Positions 51,527-59,865 of a DNA stretch of 64,000 bases are shown here, one piece after another; position 1 is the first letter of the stretch, and every line of letters begins with the position of its first letter. The stretch is taken from contig NZ_BDBT01000024.1 in assembly GCF_001613125.1 (NCBI RefSeq), forward strand, positions 1-64,000. The letters run 5' to 3'. The notes beneath the pieces were generated by a model that saw only the letters and a list, made by a program, of their open reading frames with translations, was not told the DNA's origin and searched no databases. A program made the translations under genes and the position numbers. The stretch is from Nocardia shimofusensis NBRC 100134. Its GTDB lineage: Bacteria; Actinomycetota; Actinomycetes; Mycobacteriales; Mycobacteriaceae.

Positions 51527-52627
51527 GTGAGCGAGCGAATTCCTGTGCTGATCGTGGCCGGTTTTCTCGGGTCGGGGAAGACGACGCTGCTCAACCGGCT
51601 GCTGCACGACAGCGGTGGCACGCGAATCGGCGTGGTGGTCAACGACTTCGGAGCGGTGAACATCGACGCCATGCTGGTGGCCGGGCAGGTCGACGCGATG
51701 GTCTCGATCGGCAACGGATGCGTGTGCTGCGCGGTGGACGTGGGCGAGCTGGACGAGATGTTCGAGCGGTTGACCCAGCCGCAGGCGGGGATCGATGTGA
51801 TCGTGGTGGAGGCCAGCGGACTGGCCGAGCCACGCAATCTGATCCGGATGGTGGTCGGCAGCGAGAATCCCCGGATCAGGTACGGCGGGCTGATCGAGGT
51901 CGTGGACGCGGCGGAGTTCCCGGCCGGTCGCGAGCGGCACCCGGAGCTGGTGACCCACCTGCGACTGGCCGATCTGGTGGTGCTGAACAAGGCGGACCGG
52001 GTCGACGCGGCGGAACTCGAGCGACTGCGCGCCGAGATCGTGGCGCTGACCGCGCCGGTGCCGGTGTATGTCACCAGCTTCGGCCGCATCGACCCCGGCC
52101 TGCTCTTCGACGAGCCGGCACGAGAGCGCACCCCGGTCGCCGGACAACTCAGCTTCGACGAGCTGTGGCGCGAGTTCGACCGCCTCGAGCACAGCGACCC
52201 GGAACACGGCGACCCGGAACACGACCACCGGTGTGCGGATGGTTGTGACCACCCCGCGGGCGCGCACCGCCACCTGCACGACGACTACACCAGCGTCTCC
52301 TTCACCAGTGCGCAGGCACTCGATCCGCGGCGGCTGGTGAGCTTCCTGGAAACCCCGCCGCCGGGATTGTTCCGTGCCAAGGGCTTCGCCGAATTCGCCG
52401 TGCACGGACAGCACCGTGTCTTCGGCCTGCACGTCGTAGGCAGGCACATCGTTTTCGAGCCCCGCCCGTGGCGACCCGGCGACGACCGGATCAGCTCATT
52501 GGTGCTGATCGGCGCGGGCCTGCCCGCCCAGGAAGCGCTGGACCGGTTGCGCGACACGGTGCACACCGGTCCGGACCCACTCGACGAACAGGCGCTGTTG
52601 GGCGTCTGGCGGTACACCCCGCACTGA
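51527..52627 (+). CDS. COG0523 GTPase (CobW/CobN-C family) with His-rich metal-binding loop
   Basis: A 366-residue G3E GTPase used as a metallochaperone. P-loop GFLGSGKTTLL, the metal-binding CxCC motif in GNGCVCCAVD, Walker B-like DVIVVEASGLAEP and specificity motif NKAD. Around residue 230 is a His/Cys-rich loop (DPEHGDPEHDHRCADGCDH, then AGAHRHLHDD), which points to zinc, cobalt or nickel. The C-terminal CobW_C domain follows. It ends 18 bases before the convergent moaE. Start GTG at 51527. A zinc role is most common for such members; no zinc-repressed promoter element was recognised. Confidence 0.9.
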   Translation: MSERIPVLIVAGFLGSGKTTLLNRLLHDSGGTRIGVVVNDFGAVNIDAMLVAGQVDAMVSIGNGCVCCAVDVGELDEMFERLTQPQAGIDVIVVEASGLAEPRNLIRMVVGSENPRIRYGGLIEVVDAAEFPAGRERHPELVTHLRLADLVVLNKADRVDAAELERLRAEIVALTAPVPVYVTSFGRIDPGLLFDEPARERTPVAGQLSFDELWREFDRLEHSDPEHGDPEHDHRCADGCDHPAGAHRHLHDDYTSVSFTSAQALDPRRLVSFLETPPPGLFRAKGFAEFAVHGQHRVFGLHVVGRHIVFEPRPWRPGDDRISSLVLIGAGLPAQEALDRLRDTVHTGPDPLDEQALLGVWRYTPH

Positions 52628-52645
52628 GGCTGTCCCATCCTCCCC

Positions 52646-53140
52646 TCAGTGACAGGCGTTGACCCACTCCGACAACCCGTCGGCGAACTGCTGCCGCTTC
52701 CAGATCGGCACCTCGTGCTTGATCCGGTCCACCAGTTCCGCGCAGGCGGCGAACGCCTCGGCCCGGTGTGGTGCGGCCACCGCCACCACGATCGCCAGAT
52801 CGCCGATGCCGAGATCGCCGACGCGATGCTCGGCGGCGACGGGCAGCCCGGTGCTCGCGGCGATCGCGTCACAACACGCACGCAGGAAATGCGCGGCACG
52901 CGGATGGGCGGAGTACTCCAGCGCCGACACCGCCTGACCGCCGTCGTGGTTGCGGACCTTGCCGGTGAAGACCACCACCGCGCCGTGCTCGGGCCCGGTG
53001 ACCGCGGCCTCGACCTCGGCCGGATTCAGCGGCCGCTCGCTGATGCGCGCCAGCCGCACACCGGCGGTCTCGCTGCCCGGCGGGGCATCGGTCCCGTTCC
53101 CGGCAACGCTCTCACCGGTGGTCATGGGGCTCTCACTCAT
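52646..53140 (-). CDS. moaE: Molybdopterin synthase catalytic subunit MoaE
   Basis: A 164-residue MoaE. After a Gly/Pro-rich leader of about 35 residues it shows VVVFTGKVRNHDGGQAV, LEYSAHPRAAHFL, VAVAAPHRAEAFAAC and the KHEVPIWKRQQF motif whose Lys residues take part in sulfur transfer. With MoaD it inserts the dithiolene sulfurs into cPMP. It overlaps moaCB by 8 bases. An ATG at 53125 is an alternative start. Confidence 0.93.
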   Translation of the reverse strand: MSESPMTTGESVAGNGTDAPPGSETAGVRLARISERPLNPAEVEAAVTGPEHGAVVVFTGKVRNHDGGQAVSALEYSAHPRAAHFLRACCDAIAASTGLPVAAEHRVGDLGIGDLAIVVAVAAPHRAEAFAACAELVDRIKHEVPIWKRQQFADGLSEWVNACH

Positions 53141-54134
53141 GGGTACCGCCTCCGGATACTTGCGCCAACAGATGATCCAGTAGCGGCTCGAGCACTGCCA
53201 TCCCGTCCTTCACCCCGCCCGGCGAGCCGGGCAGATTCACGATCACGGTGCGACCGGCCAGCCCGGCGACCCCGCGGCTGAGCGAGGCCAGCGGGAACGC
53301 CGCCGCACCCTTGTTTCGGATCGCCTCGGCCACGCCGGGCAGTTCGCGATCCAGCACCGCCAGGGTGGCCTCGGGCGTCGCATCGGTGGGCGAGGCGCCG
53401 GTGCCACCGGTGGTGACGATCAGGTTCGGAGCCGTGCGCAGCGCGTCGGCCAGCCCGGTCGCGATATCGGCGTCGGCGTGCACCACCGGTCCGCGCACCG
53501 CGAAACCCAACCCGTCGAGCCAGGTCGCCAGCACCGGGCCGGTGGTGTCGGTGCGGGTGCCCGCCGCCGCCCCGGTCGAGGCGACCAGGACGACCGCCGA
53601 GCGCGCATCGTCCCCGCCGAGCGCATCGGCCGCGGGATCCGCTTGCCGTGCACCGGTTTCCGCGCCCTCACGGGTCCACTGCCCGCGCTTGCCGCCGGAT
53701 TTGGACAACAGCCGCACGTCGGTCAGGACGGCGGCGGGATCGACCGCCTTCACCATGTCGTGCAAGGTCAGCCCGGCCACCGCGACCGCCGTCAACGCCT
53801 CCATCTCGACACCGGTGGGACCGGTGGTCTTGGCGGTGGCCTCGATGGTGATGGCGTCGCCGGTGAAGCCGAACTCGACCTTGACCGAGGACAGCGCCAG
53901 CTGATGGCACAGCGGGATCAGCTCGGAGGTCTTCTTCGCGCCGCCGATACCGGCCAACCGCGCGGTGGACAGCACATCGGCCTTCGGCAGATCGTCGGCG
54001 CGCACCAGCGCCACCACTTCCGGCGTGGTGCGCAACGCGCCCGCGGCCACCGCGATCCGCACGGTGTCGGCTTTGGCGCTCACATCCACCATGCGGGCGC
54101 GCCCCTCGGCGTCGACATGGGACAACTCGCTCAT
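53133..54134 (-). CDS. moaCB: Bifunctional MoaC-MogA/MoaB fusion for molybdenum cofactor synthesis
   Basis: A 333-residue fusion. Residues 1-160 are MoaC, cyclic pyranopterin monophosphate synthase: LPKADVLSTARLAGIGGAKK, LIPLCHQLALSSVKVEF, and VEMEALTAVAVAGLTLHDM with catalytic Lys in KAVDP. Residues 178-325 are the molybdopterin adenylyltransferase domain (MogA/MoaB type): IVTTGGTGASPTDATPEA and IVNLPGSPGGVKDGM. The linker is Glu/Ala/Gly-rich. One protein thus covers an early and a late step of the pathway. Second gene of a moeA-moaCB-moaE run. Confidence 0.93.
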   Translation of the reverse strand: MSELSHVDAEGRARMVDVSAKADTVRIAVAAGALRTTPEVVALVRADDLPKADVLSTARLAGIGGAKKTSELIPLCHQLALSSVKVEFGFTGDAITIEATAKTTGPTGVEMEALTAVAVAGLTLHDMVKAVDPAAVLTDVRLLSKSGGKRGQWTREGAETGARQADPAADALGGDDARSAVVLVASTGAAAGTRTDTTGPVLATWLDGLGFAVRGPVVHADADIATGLADALRTAPNLIVTTGGTGASPTDATPEATLAVLDRELPGVAEAIRNKGAAAFPLASLSRGVAGLAGRTVIVNLPGSPGGVKDGMAVLEPLLDHLLAQVSGGGTHE

Positions 54135-54186
54135 ACCGTCAAGACTGGCACAACCGGCCGCCCGCCCCGAACCCCGTCGGATCAGC

Positions 54187-55392
54187 TCACAATTCCCGGA
54201 CCCGCACCGGCGCGCCCTCGGGCAGTTCGGTCACCTCGGCGGCGATGTCGATCAACACCTCGGCCTGGGCCATGCCGACGATCAGATGCGAACCCGGCCC
54301 GGACACCGTCACCACTCCCGCCTCGGTCATCCGGCCGCGCAGGAACTGGCGCCGGCCCGCGGGCGAGCGCACCGGCTCGACCAGCGTCGTCTCGAACGCG
54401 CGCACGGCGGGCAACCCGGCCAATCGACGCAGCATCGGCCGGGCGAACACCTCGTAGGAGACCAGTGTGCTCACCGGGTTGCCGGGGAAACTGAGCACGG
54501 GGACCCCGTCGATCACCGACAAGCCCTGGGGTCCGCCCGGCTGCATGGCCACCGATCCGAACCGCCCGCCGCGTTCGGACAGCACCTCCTTGACGACCTC
54601 GAAATCGCCCTTCGAGACCCCACCGGAGGTGAACACCACATCCGCCGAGCGGGTGGCGGAGGAGATCAGCCGGGCGAACACGGCCGGATCGTCGGTGCTG
54701 TGCTCCACCGCGACCACCTCCACCCGGTCGGCGGCGAGCGCGGCGGCCAGGGCGATGCCGTTGGAGTTGTAGATTTGGCCCGGCCGCAACGGCGTGCCCG
54801 CCGGGACCAGTTCGTCGCCGGTGGTGATCACCGCCGCGCGCACGGGAACGAAAACGTCGACCCGTGCCACCCCGACCGCCGCCAGCGCGGCGATGTGGCG
54901 AGGCGTCAGCCCCGTGCCCGCGGACACCAGCAGATCGCCCGCGCGCACGTCGGTGCCCGGTTCGCGGATGAAATCGCCTGCCGCACGGCCACGTTCGATC
55001 ACCACATGGCCGTTCTCGACCCTGGTGTCCTCCACCGGGATCACGCAGTCCGCGCCCGGCGGGATCGGCGCGCCGGTCATCACCTTCCACGCCCCGCCCG
55101 CGGGCAGCGGCGCCGAGCCGGCCTCGCCCGCCGCGACGACGCCCGCCAACGGCAGCGAGGTCGGGGTGTACCGCACGGTCGCGGCGCGCACGGCGTAGCC
55201 GTCCATCGAGGAATTGCGGAAGACCGGCAGATCGACCGGGGAGTACACGTCCTCGGTGAGCAGGCGGCCCGACGCCGACGGCACCGGCACGGTTTCCGAC
55301 GACCGCATCGCGAGCGGCCGCAGGACCTGCTCGATGCGGTCGCGGTGTTCCTCGACGCCGACGGCGGCCACATCCGTTGCCCGTGCGCTCAT
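54187..55392 (-). CDS. moeA: Molybdopterin molybdotransferase MoeA
   Basis: A 401-residue MoeA, which inserts molybdate into adenylylated molybdopterin. Motifs: FRNSSMDGYAVRA, KVMTGAPIPPGADCVIPVED, VITTGDELVPAG, FTSGGVSKGDFEVVKEVL and SFPGNPVSTLVSYEVF, plus the C-terminal beta domain. It starts the moeA-moaCB-moaE run and is divergent from moaA, with 121 bases between for the two promoters. The gap to moaCB is 52 bases. Confidence 0.94.
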   Translation of the reverse strand: MSARATDVAAVGVEEHRDRIEQVLRPLAMRSSETVPVPSASGRLLTEDVYSPVDLPVFRNSSMDGYAVRAATVRYTPTSLPLAGVVAAGEAGSAPLPAGGAWKVMTGAPIPPGADCVIPVEDTRVENGHVVIERGRAAGDFIREPGTDVRAGDLLVSAGTGLTPRHIAALAAVGVARVDVFVPVRAAVITTGDELVPAGTPLRPGQIYNSNGIALAAALAADRVEVVAVEHSTDDPAVFARLISSATRSADVVFTSGGVSKGDFEVVKEVLSERGGRFGSVAMQPGGPQGLSVIDGVPVLSFPGNPVSTLVSYEVFARPMLRRLAGLPAVRAFETTLVEPVRSPAGRRQFLRGRMTEAGVVTVSGPGSHLIVGMAQAEVLIDIAAEVTELPEGAPVRVREL

Positions 55393-55513
55393 GGCGTCAG
55401 CGTAGCGCGCCAGGTGATCTCACCGTCCGGCCTCGTGGTTCGTGAGAACGCCAGGTGGGAACGGTTCGCCTGTCACTGCCACGCGAGAAGGGGCCTGCGG
55501 TCATAATGGAGTG

Positions 55514-56572
55514 ATGACGTTGGTCGAGATGGGCATGCCCGCGGTGCGGTCGCGGCGGCCCGCGCTCGACGGACGCCCCGATACTCCGGCGCTGGTCGAC
55601 CGCTTCGGCCGGGTCGCCCGTGACCTGCGGGTATCCATCACCGAGAAGTGTTCGCTGCGATGTACCTATTGCATGCCCGCCGAGGGATTGCCGCCCATTC
55701 CCGCCGACGAGCTGCTGACCGCCGACGAGATCGTCCGGCTGGTCGCGCTCGCGGTCGAGGAACTGGGTGTGCGCGAGGTCAGGTTCACCGGCGGCGAGCC
55801 GCTCATGCGCCGGGATCTCGAACGGATCATCGCGGGCTGCCACGAACGGGTGCCGCACACACCGCTGGCGATGACCACCAACGGCGTCGGGCTGGCACAT
55901 CGCGCGCGCGGTCTGGCGCAGGCCGGCCTGCACCGGGTCAACGTCTCCCTCGACACCGTCGACCGGCTCGGCTTCGCTCGCCTGACCCGTCGCGACCGGC
56001 TGGACTCGGTGCTCGCGGGCATCCGCGCCGCGCGGGCCAACGGTCTCGCCCCGGTGAAGGTCAACGCGGTCCTGATGCGCCAAACCCTCGCCGAGGCGCC
56101 GGATCTGCTCCGGTGGTGCCTGGACGAGGAATGCGAACTGCGGTTCATCGAGGAGATGCCGCTGGACGCCGATCACGAATGGGCGCGGGCGAACATGGTC
56201 ACCGCCGCCGAACTGCTCGAGGTGCTCGGCGCCAGATTCACCCTCGAGGAGGTCGGCCGTCTCGATCCCTCCGCACCGGCCGAGAAGTGGCTCGTGGACG
56301 GCGGTCCCGCGGTGGTCGGCATCATCGCCACGGTCACCCGCAAGTTCTGCGACACCTGCGATCGCACTCGGCTCACCGCCGACGGCATGTTGCGCTCCTG
56401 CTTGTTCAGTGATCAGGAATTCGATGTGCGCCAAGCGCTTCGGACCGGCGCGGACGATGCCGAGATCGCCGAGATCTGGCGCGGCGCCATGTGGAACAAG
56501 TGGGCGGGCCACGGCATCGACGCCGAGAATTTCGTCCCCCCGGAGCGCACGATGGGAGCCATCGGTGGTTGA
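55514..56572 (+). CDS. moaA: GTP 3',8-cyclase MoaA
   Basis: A 352-residue radical SAM enzyme that starts molybdenum cofactor synthesis. The SAM cluster is CSLRCTYC in VSITEKCSLRCTYCMPAEG, the second cluster has CDTCDRTRLTADG and LRSC, and the chain ends in the double glycine (GAIGG) needed for activity. RFTGGEPLMRRDL is also conserved. The ATG at 55514 is just before the conserved core. It overlaps moaD by 8 bases. Confidence 0.95.
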   Translation: MTLVEMGMPAVRSRRPALDGRPDTPALVDRFGRVARDLRVSITEKCSLRCTYCMPAEGLPPIPADELLTADEIVRLVALAVEELGVREVRFTGGEPLMRRDLERIIAGCHERVPHTPLAMTTNGVGLAHRARGLAQAGLHRVNVSLDTVDRLGFARLTRRDRLDSVLAGIRAARANGLAPVKVNAVLMRQTLAEAPDLLRWCLDEECELRFIEEMPLDADHEWARANMVTAAELLEVLGARFTLEEVGRLDPSAPAEKWLVDGGPAVVGIIATVTRKFCDTCDRTRLTADGMLRSCLFSDQEFDVRQALRTGADDAEIAEIWRGAMWNKWAGHGIDAENFVPPERTMGAIGG

Positions 56573-56807
56573 GGTCCGCTATTTCGCCGCGATCGCCGAT
56601 GCGGTCGGCAAGGATTCCGAACACCTCGAACTACCGCCCGGCGCGACCCTCGCCGACCTGCGCGTCCGGTTGGCCGACACCTACGGCCCCGATCTGGACA
56701 AGATGTTGGGCGTGTGCGCCTACCTCATCGGCGACGAACTGACCCGCGACACCTCGGTGACCGTCGGTCGTCAGGTCGACGTGCTGCCGCCTTTCGCCGG
56801 CGGCTGA
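56565..56807 (+). CDS. moaD: Molybdopterin synthase sulfur carrier subunit MoaD
   Basis: An 80-residue ubiquitin-fold sulfur carrier with the essential C-terminal GlyGly in PPFAGG, which is adenylated and thiocarboxylated for transfer to MoaE. The GTG start is inside the end of moaA. It is followed at once by tandem copies of its own last codons (see repeat). Confidence 0.92.
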   Translation: MVEVRYFAAIADAVGKDSEHLELPPGATLADLRVRLADTYGPDLDKMLGVCAYLIGDELTRDTSVTVGRQVDVLPPFAGG

Positions 56808-56858
56808 TCCCTGCCGGCGGCTGATCGCTGCCGGCGGCTGATCAGCCGCCGGCGAAAG
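56791..56858. repeat. Tandem triplication of the moaD 3' end forming a terminator hairpin
   Basis: GCCGGCGGCTGATC occurs three times at about 17-base spacing (56796-56809, 56813-56826, 56830-56843); the first copy is the moaD stop region itself. The last copy makes a perfect 24-bp palindrome (56830-56853), and 56791-56809 pairs perfectly over 19 bases with 56840-56858. It likely terminates both moaD and the convergent nadE. Confidence 0.75.
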
Positions 56859-56877
56859 GGCGCGCCTCGGACCTCGC

Positions 56878-57702
56878 TCAGCGCCACCAGGTGTCGAGCG
56901 GAGTGACCGGAACCGTGCGCTTGTGGCGGGTGTTGAGGAAATGCCGCTCCACCCGTTCGGCGACCTCGTCGGTGACGTCCTTGCCCTCGAGGTAGTCGTC
57001 GATGTCGTCGTAGCGGATGCCGAGCGCCTCCTCGTCGGGCAGCGCGGGGCGGTTGTCCTCGAGGTCGGCGGTGGGCACCTTCGCCCAGGTGCTCGACGGC
57101 GCGCCCAGTTCCTGCAGCAGCGCCGCGCCCTGCCGCTTGGTGAGACCGGTCAGCGGGGTGAGATCGACGCCGCCGTCGCCGTACTTGGTGAAGAATCCGG
57201 TGACCGCCTCGGCCGCGTGATCGGTGCCCACCACGAGCAGGTTCTCCTGCCCGGCGATGCCGTACTGCACCACCATGCGTTCCCTGGCTTTGATGTTGCC
57301 GCGCACGAAGTCTCGCAACCGCTCGATGTCGAGCGCTCCGGCGACCTCCGCGCCCGCGGCGTCGGCGCTCGGCTTGACGTTGACGGTCACGGTGCGATCG
57401 GGCCGGATGAAGTCCAGGGCGATCTGGGCGTCGTGTTCGTCGGCCTGCACGCCGTAGGGCAGGCGCGCCGCGACGAACGTCGCCGAACCACCGTCGGCGC
57501 GGACCTTCTCGGCCGCGAGCTGGCACAGCCGCCCGGTCAGCGTGCTGTCCTGTCCGCCGCTGATACCGAGCACGAAACCCTGTGCGGGAGTGGAGAGCAG
57601 GTACTCGGCGAGGAAGTCGACCCGGCGGCGGACCTCTTCCGCGGGTTCGATCTTCGGCTGGACGCCCAATTCGGTGATGATCTGTTCGCGCAGGCTCGAC
57701 AT
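56878..57702 (-). CDS. nadE: Ammonia-dependent NAD+ synthetase
   Basis: A 274-residue NadE of the short E. coli type without the glutaminase domain. The PP-loop is LGISGGQDSTLTGRL. Other conserved regions are ARLPYGVQADEHDAQIAL, GNIKARERMVVQYGIAG, VVGTDHAAEAVTGFFTKYGD and LTGLTKRQG. It amidates nicotinic acid adenine dinucleotide using free ammonia. It starts 9 bases after the TetR gene, so the two may be co-transcribed. Confidence 0.94.
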   Translation of the reverse strand: MSSLREQIITELGVQPKIEPAEEVRRRVDFLAEYLLSTPAQGFVLGISGGQDSTLTGRLCQLAAEKVRADGGSATFVAARLPYGVQADEHDAQIALDFIRPDRTVTVNVKPSADAAGAEVAGALDIERLRDFVRGNIKARERMVVQYGIAGQENLLVVGTDHAAEAVTGFFTKYGDGGVDLTPLTGLTKRQGAALLQELGAPSSTWAKVPTADLEDNRPALPDEEALGIRYDDIDDYLEGKDVTDEVAERVERHFLNTRHKRTVPVTPLDTWWR

Positions 57703-57711
57703 GAGGTCACT

Positions 57712-58383
57712 TTACTGGGGACCGGCGTCGGCCACCCGGCGGACGAACCGCTCCCAGTTGTCGCCGACCTGTTCCCGGCCGCGGCCGAGCACGTGCAACT
57801 GGTGCATCACCAACGGCGCGCCGAGCATCGCGAGCAGGCTGCCCGCGATCAGGTCGTGGTCGCCGGGGCTGCCCGCCTCCCGCAACAGCACGACCACGTG
57901 GCGGTGCTGCAGACGGTAGGGCGCGCTGTGGAAGAACCCGCTCGCCTCGCCGATCTCGGCCGCGCGATACAACTCGCCCTCCACCTCGATGTCCAGCAGC
58001 CGGGCGCGGCCGAACGCGACGAGCCGTTCCAGTGGTGGCGCGCCGGGGCCCAGCGGCGGCGGCCCGAACATGAAGCTCTGCTGGAACTTGTGCTCGGAGT
58101 GGTCGAGTAGCGCGCGCAGTAGTCCCGAGCGGTTGCCGAAACGGCGGAAGATCGTGCCCTTGCCGACGCCGGCGCGCCGGGCCAGTTCGTCCATCGTCAG
58201 GCTGTCCACGCCGTGTTCGCGTACCAGGTGCTGGGCGGCGTCCAGCAGCAGCCGCCGGTTGCGGGCCGCGTCGGCGCGCTCGCCGGTGGGCCCCTCGGGC
58301 GGCGGGCCGATGGTCAGCGATGCCCTGATGACCGCGCCCGGCGGCGCGGGCTCGGGGGTGGTTCCGGGTGTGACAGAGCTCAC
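57712..58383 (-). CDS. TetR family transcriptional regulator
   Basis: A 223-residue repressor. After a Pro-rich leader of 38 residues the DNA-binding domain reads LLLDAAQHLVREHGVDSLTM and ELARRAGVGKGTIFRRFGNR. The C-terminal ligand domain is divergent. It is divergent from the FMN reductase gene and likely controls it through the palindrome at 58410-58431. Confidence 0.9.
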   Translation of the reverse strand: MSSVTPGTTPEPAPPGAVIRASLTIGPPPEGPTGERADAARNRRLLLDAAQHLVREHGVDSLTMDELARRAGVGKGTIFRRFGNRSGLLRALLDHSEHKFQQSFMFGPPPLGPGAPPLERLVAFGRARLLDIEVEGELYRAAEIGEASGFFHSAPYRLQHRHVVVLLREAGSPGDHDLIAGSLLAMLGAPLVMHQLHVLGRGREQVGDNWERFVRRVADAGPQ

Positions 58384-58409
58384 TGCTGCTGTTCTTCCTC
58401 TCCGGGAAG

Positions 58410-58431
58410 TAATCGGACTGCGGTCCGGTTA
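58410..58431. promoter_or_regulatory. Candidate TetR operator
   Basis: TAATCGGAC and GTCCGGTTA form a 9-base inverted repeat with one mismatch around TGCG, 27 bases before the tetR start and 46 bases before the FMN reductase start. Size and position fit a TetR dimer site controlling both genes. Confidence 0.5.
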
Positions 58432-58476
58432 GTACCTCGTGACCGTACGGACCTCATCAGTACATCAGGAGTTGTC

Positions 58477-59043
58477 ATGAGCCAGACCCGCATCCTCGTG
58501 CTCGCCGGAAGCCTGCGCAGCGCCTCCATCACGCGCCGGATCGCCGAAGCGGCCGTGCGGACCGCGCCCGAGGGCGTCGAGATCGACCTCTACGACGGTC
58601 TCGGTGAGATCCCGTTCTACAACGAGGACATCGACGTGCCCGGTTCGGTGCCCGCCGCCGCGGAGCGTCTGCGCGCCGCGGTCGCCGAGGTGGACGCGGT
58701 CCTGCTGGTGACTCCCGAATACAACGGCACCCTCTCGGCCGTGCTGAAGAACGCCATCGACTGGGTGTCGCGTCCGTACGGCGCGGGCGCTCTGAAGGGG
58801 AAGCCGGTCGGCGTGGTGAGTGCGTCGATCAGTCCCAACGCCGCGCGCTGGGCGCACGGTGACGCGGTCAAGGCGGTCGGCGTCGCCGGTGGTGTCGTGG
58901 TCGAGGCCGCGCACGCTCACTTCGGCGCGATCGGCGAGCGCTTCGCCTCCGCGCACCCGAGCGAGGATGCCGAGGCCCTCGCCGAACTCGGCGCGTCGGT
59001 CCGTGAACTGGTGCAGGCGACCCGCGTCGCGGTGACCGCCTGA
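58477..59043 (+). CDS. NADPH-dependent FMN reductase
   Basis: A 188-residue flavodoxin-fold reductase of the SsuE/ChrR/azoreductase group. Phosphate-binding loop AGSLRSASITRRI, and the FMN-contacting TPEYNGTLSAVLKNAIDW motif. These enzymes reduce quinones, chromate or free flavin with NADPH. AGGAG precedes the ATG at 58477. Divergent from a TetR gene, so likely induced by a quinone or similar electrophile. Confidence 0.92.
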   Translation: MSQTRILVLAGSLRSASITRRIAEAAVRTAPEGVEIDLYDGLGEIPFYNEDIDVPGSVPAAAERLRAAVAEVDAVLLVTPEYNGTLSAVLKNAIDWVSRPYGAGALKGKPVGVVSASISPNAARWAHGDAVKAVGVAGGVVVEAAHAHFGAIGERFASAHPSEDAEALAELGASVRELVQATRVAVTA

Positions 59044-59071
59044 TCCGACCCGCGCCTGCGGGCGTGTCGCG

Positions 59072-59104
59072 CGAGGGGTCGTCCCGGTCCGGGGCGGCCC
59101 CTCG
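59072..59104 (+). terminator. Hairpin terminator after FMN reductase gene
   Basis: CGAGGGGTCGTCCCGG at 59072-59087 pairs with 59089-59104 over 16 positions, two of them G-U in RNA. It lies 28 bases after the FMN reductase stop. Confidence 0.6.
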
Positions 59105-59340
59105 GTGTGTCTCGGGCGGGGCTCCGCGTCTCGGTGGCCATCCTCGGACCGGATGTGACTGATGTGCAAGAGATGCCCTTCAGGTAGCTCAGTGAGGGTT
59201 GCGGCGGGCGTGACCTGCGGGGCAGGAGAGTTTGCTGAGAAAGCGCTGCGCAATGGGATTGTGATGTCGAACACCGACGTGTCGGGTTGCGAATCGACTG
59301 TCCAGGGACTTGTGCGGTGTAAATCCCATCAATGTTGTTC
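59105..59340. other. Noncoding leader region before the nrd operon
   Basis: No gene with family features is seen between the FMN reductase terminator and the nrd control region. It forms the left part of a 507-base noncoding interval. Short open frames on both strands have no ribosome binding site worth noting. TGTTG TTCG CAACA at 59333-59346 is a perfect 5-bp inverted repeat at its right end. Confidence 0.45.
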
Positions 59341-59386
59341 GCAACATGTCGTGTTGTGGAGAAGTGTCGCCCACTAGGTGTAGTGT
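59341..59386. promoter_or_regulatory. Putative NrdR boxes upstream of nrdHIE
   Basis: CACTA GGTG TAGTG at 59372-59385 fits the NrdR box pattern (CWA ... TWG inverted repeat in a 16-bp frame, acaCTAtatatAGtgt). A weaker partner CAACA...TGTTG lies at 59342-59356, about 30 bases upstream, close to the usual three helical turns between paired NrdR boxes. NrdR is the ATP/dATP-sensing repressor of ribonucleotide reductase genes. Confidence 0.5.
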
Positions 59387-59550
59387 CTTGCCTACTGGAA
59401 GACGGGGTGTGGCCCTTTCCCTCGCGTATTGCCGTAACGGGGATGAGCAGGGCCTACCGCACCGGGTCCAGGGAGTTTGCGCAGCGCAAGTCGATCACGC
59501 AATGCACATGGATCACCGGCTGTGGATCAGGCAGAGGAGAGAGGCAGATC

Positions 59551-59784
59551 ATGACCGTCACCGTGTACACCAAGCCCGCTTGCGTTCAGTGCAACGCCAC
59601 CTACAAGGCCCTCGACAAGGCCGGGGTGGACTACGAGGTCGTCGACATCAGTGAGAACTCCGAGGCGCGTGACTACGTCATGGCTCTGGGTTACCTGCAG
59701 GCGCCGGTCGTCGTCGCGGGGGAGGATCACTGGTCCGGCTTCCGCCCCGATCGCATCAAGAACCTCGCCACCGTCGCGGCCTGA
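59551..59784 (+). CDS. nrdH: Glutaredoxin-like protein NrdH
   Basis: A 77-residue glutaredoxin-like thioredoxin-fold protein with redox motif CVQC in TKPACVQCNATYKAL and the NrdH-type C-terminus WSGFRPDRIKNL. It is the electron donor for class Ib ribonucleotide reductase and is itself reduced by thioredoxin reductase. GAGGAGAGAGG lies upstream of the ATG. First gene of nrdHIE; 165 bases of noncoding sequence lie between the NrdR-like box and the start. Confidence 0.95.
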   Translation: MTVTVYTKPACVQCNATYKALDKAGVDYEVVDISENSEARDYVMALGYLQAPVVVAGEDHWSGFRPDRIKNLATVAA

Positions 59785-59865
59785 ACGCCGCGCGCGACCG
59801 GCAGTATGCCCGCCGATCCGGGCAGGCGGCCTGACGGTCCATCCGAGGAGAGAGGACAGCAGGTC

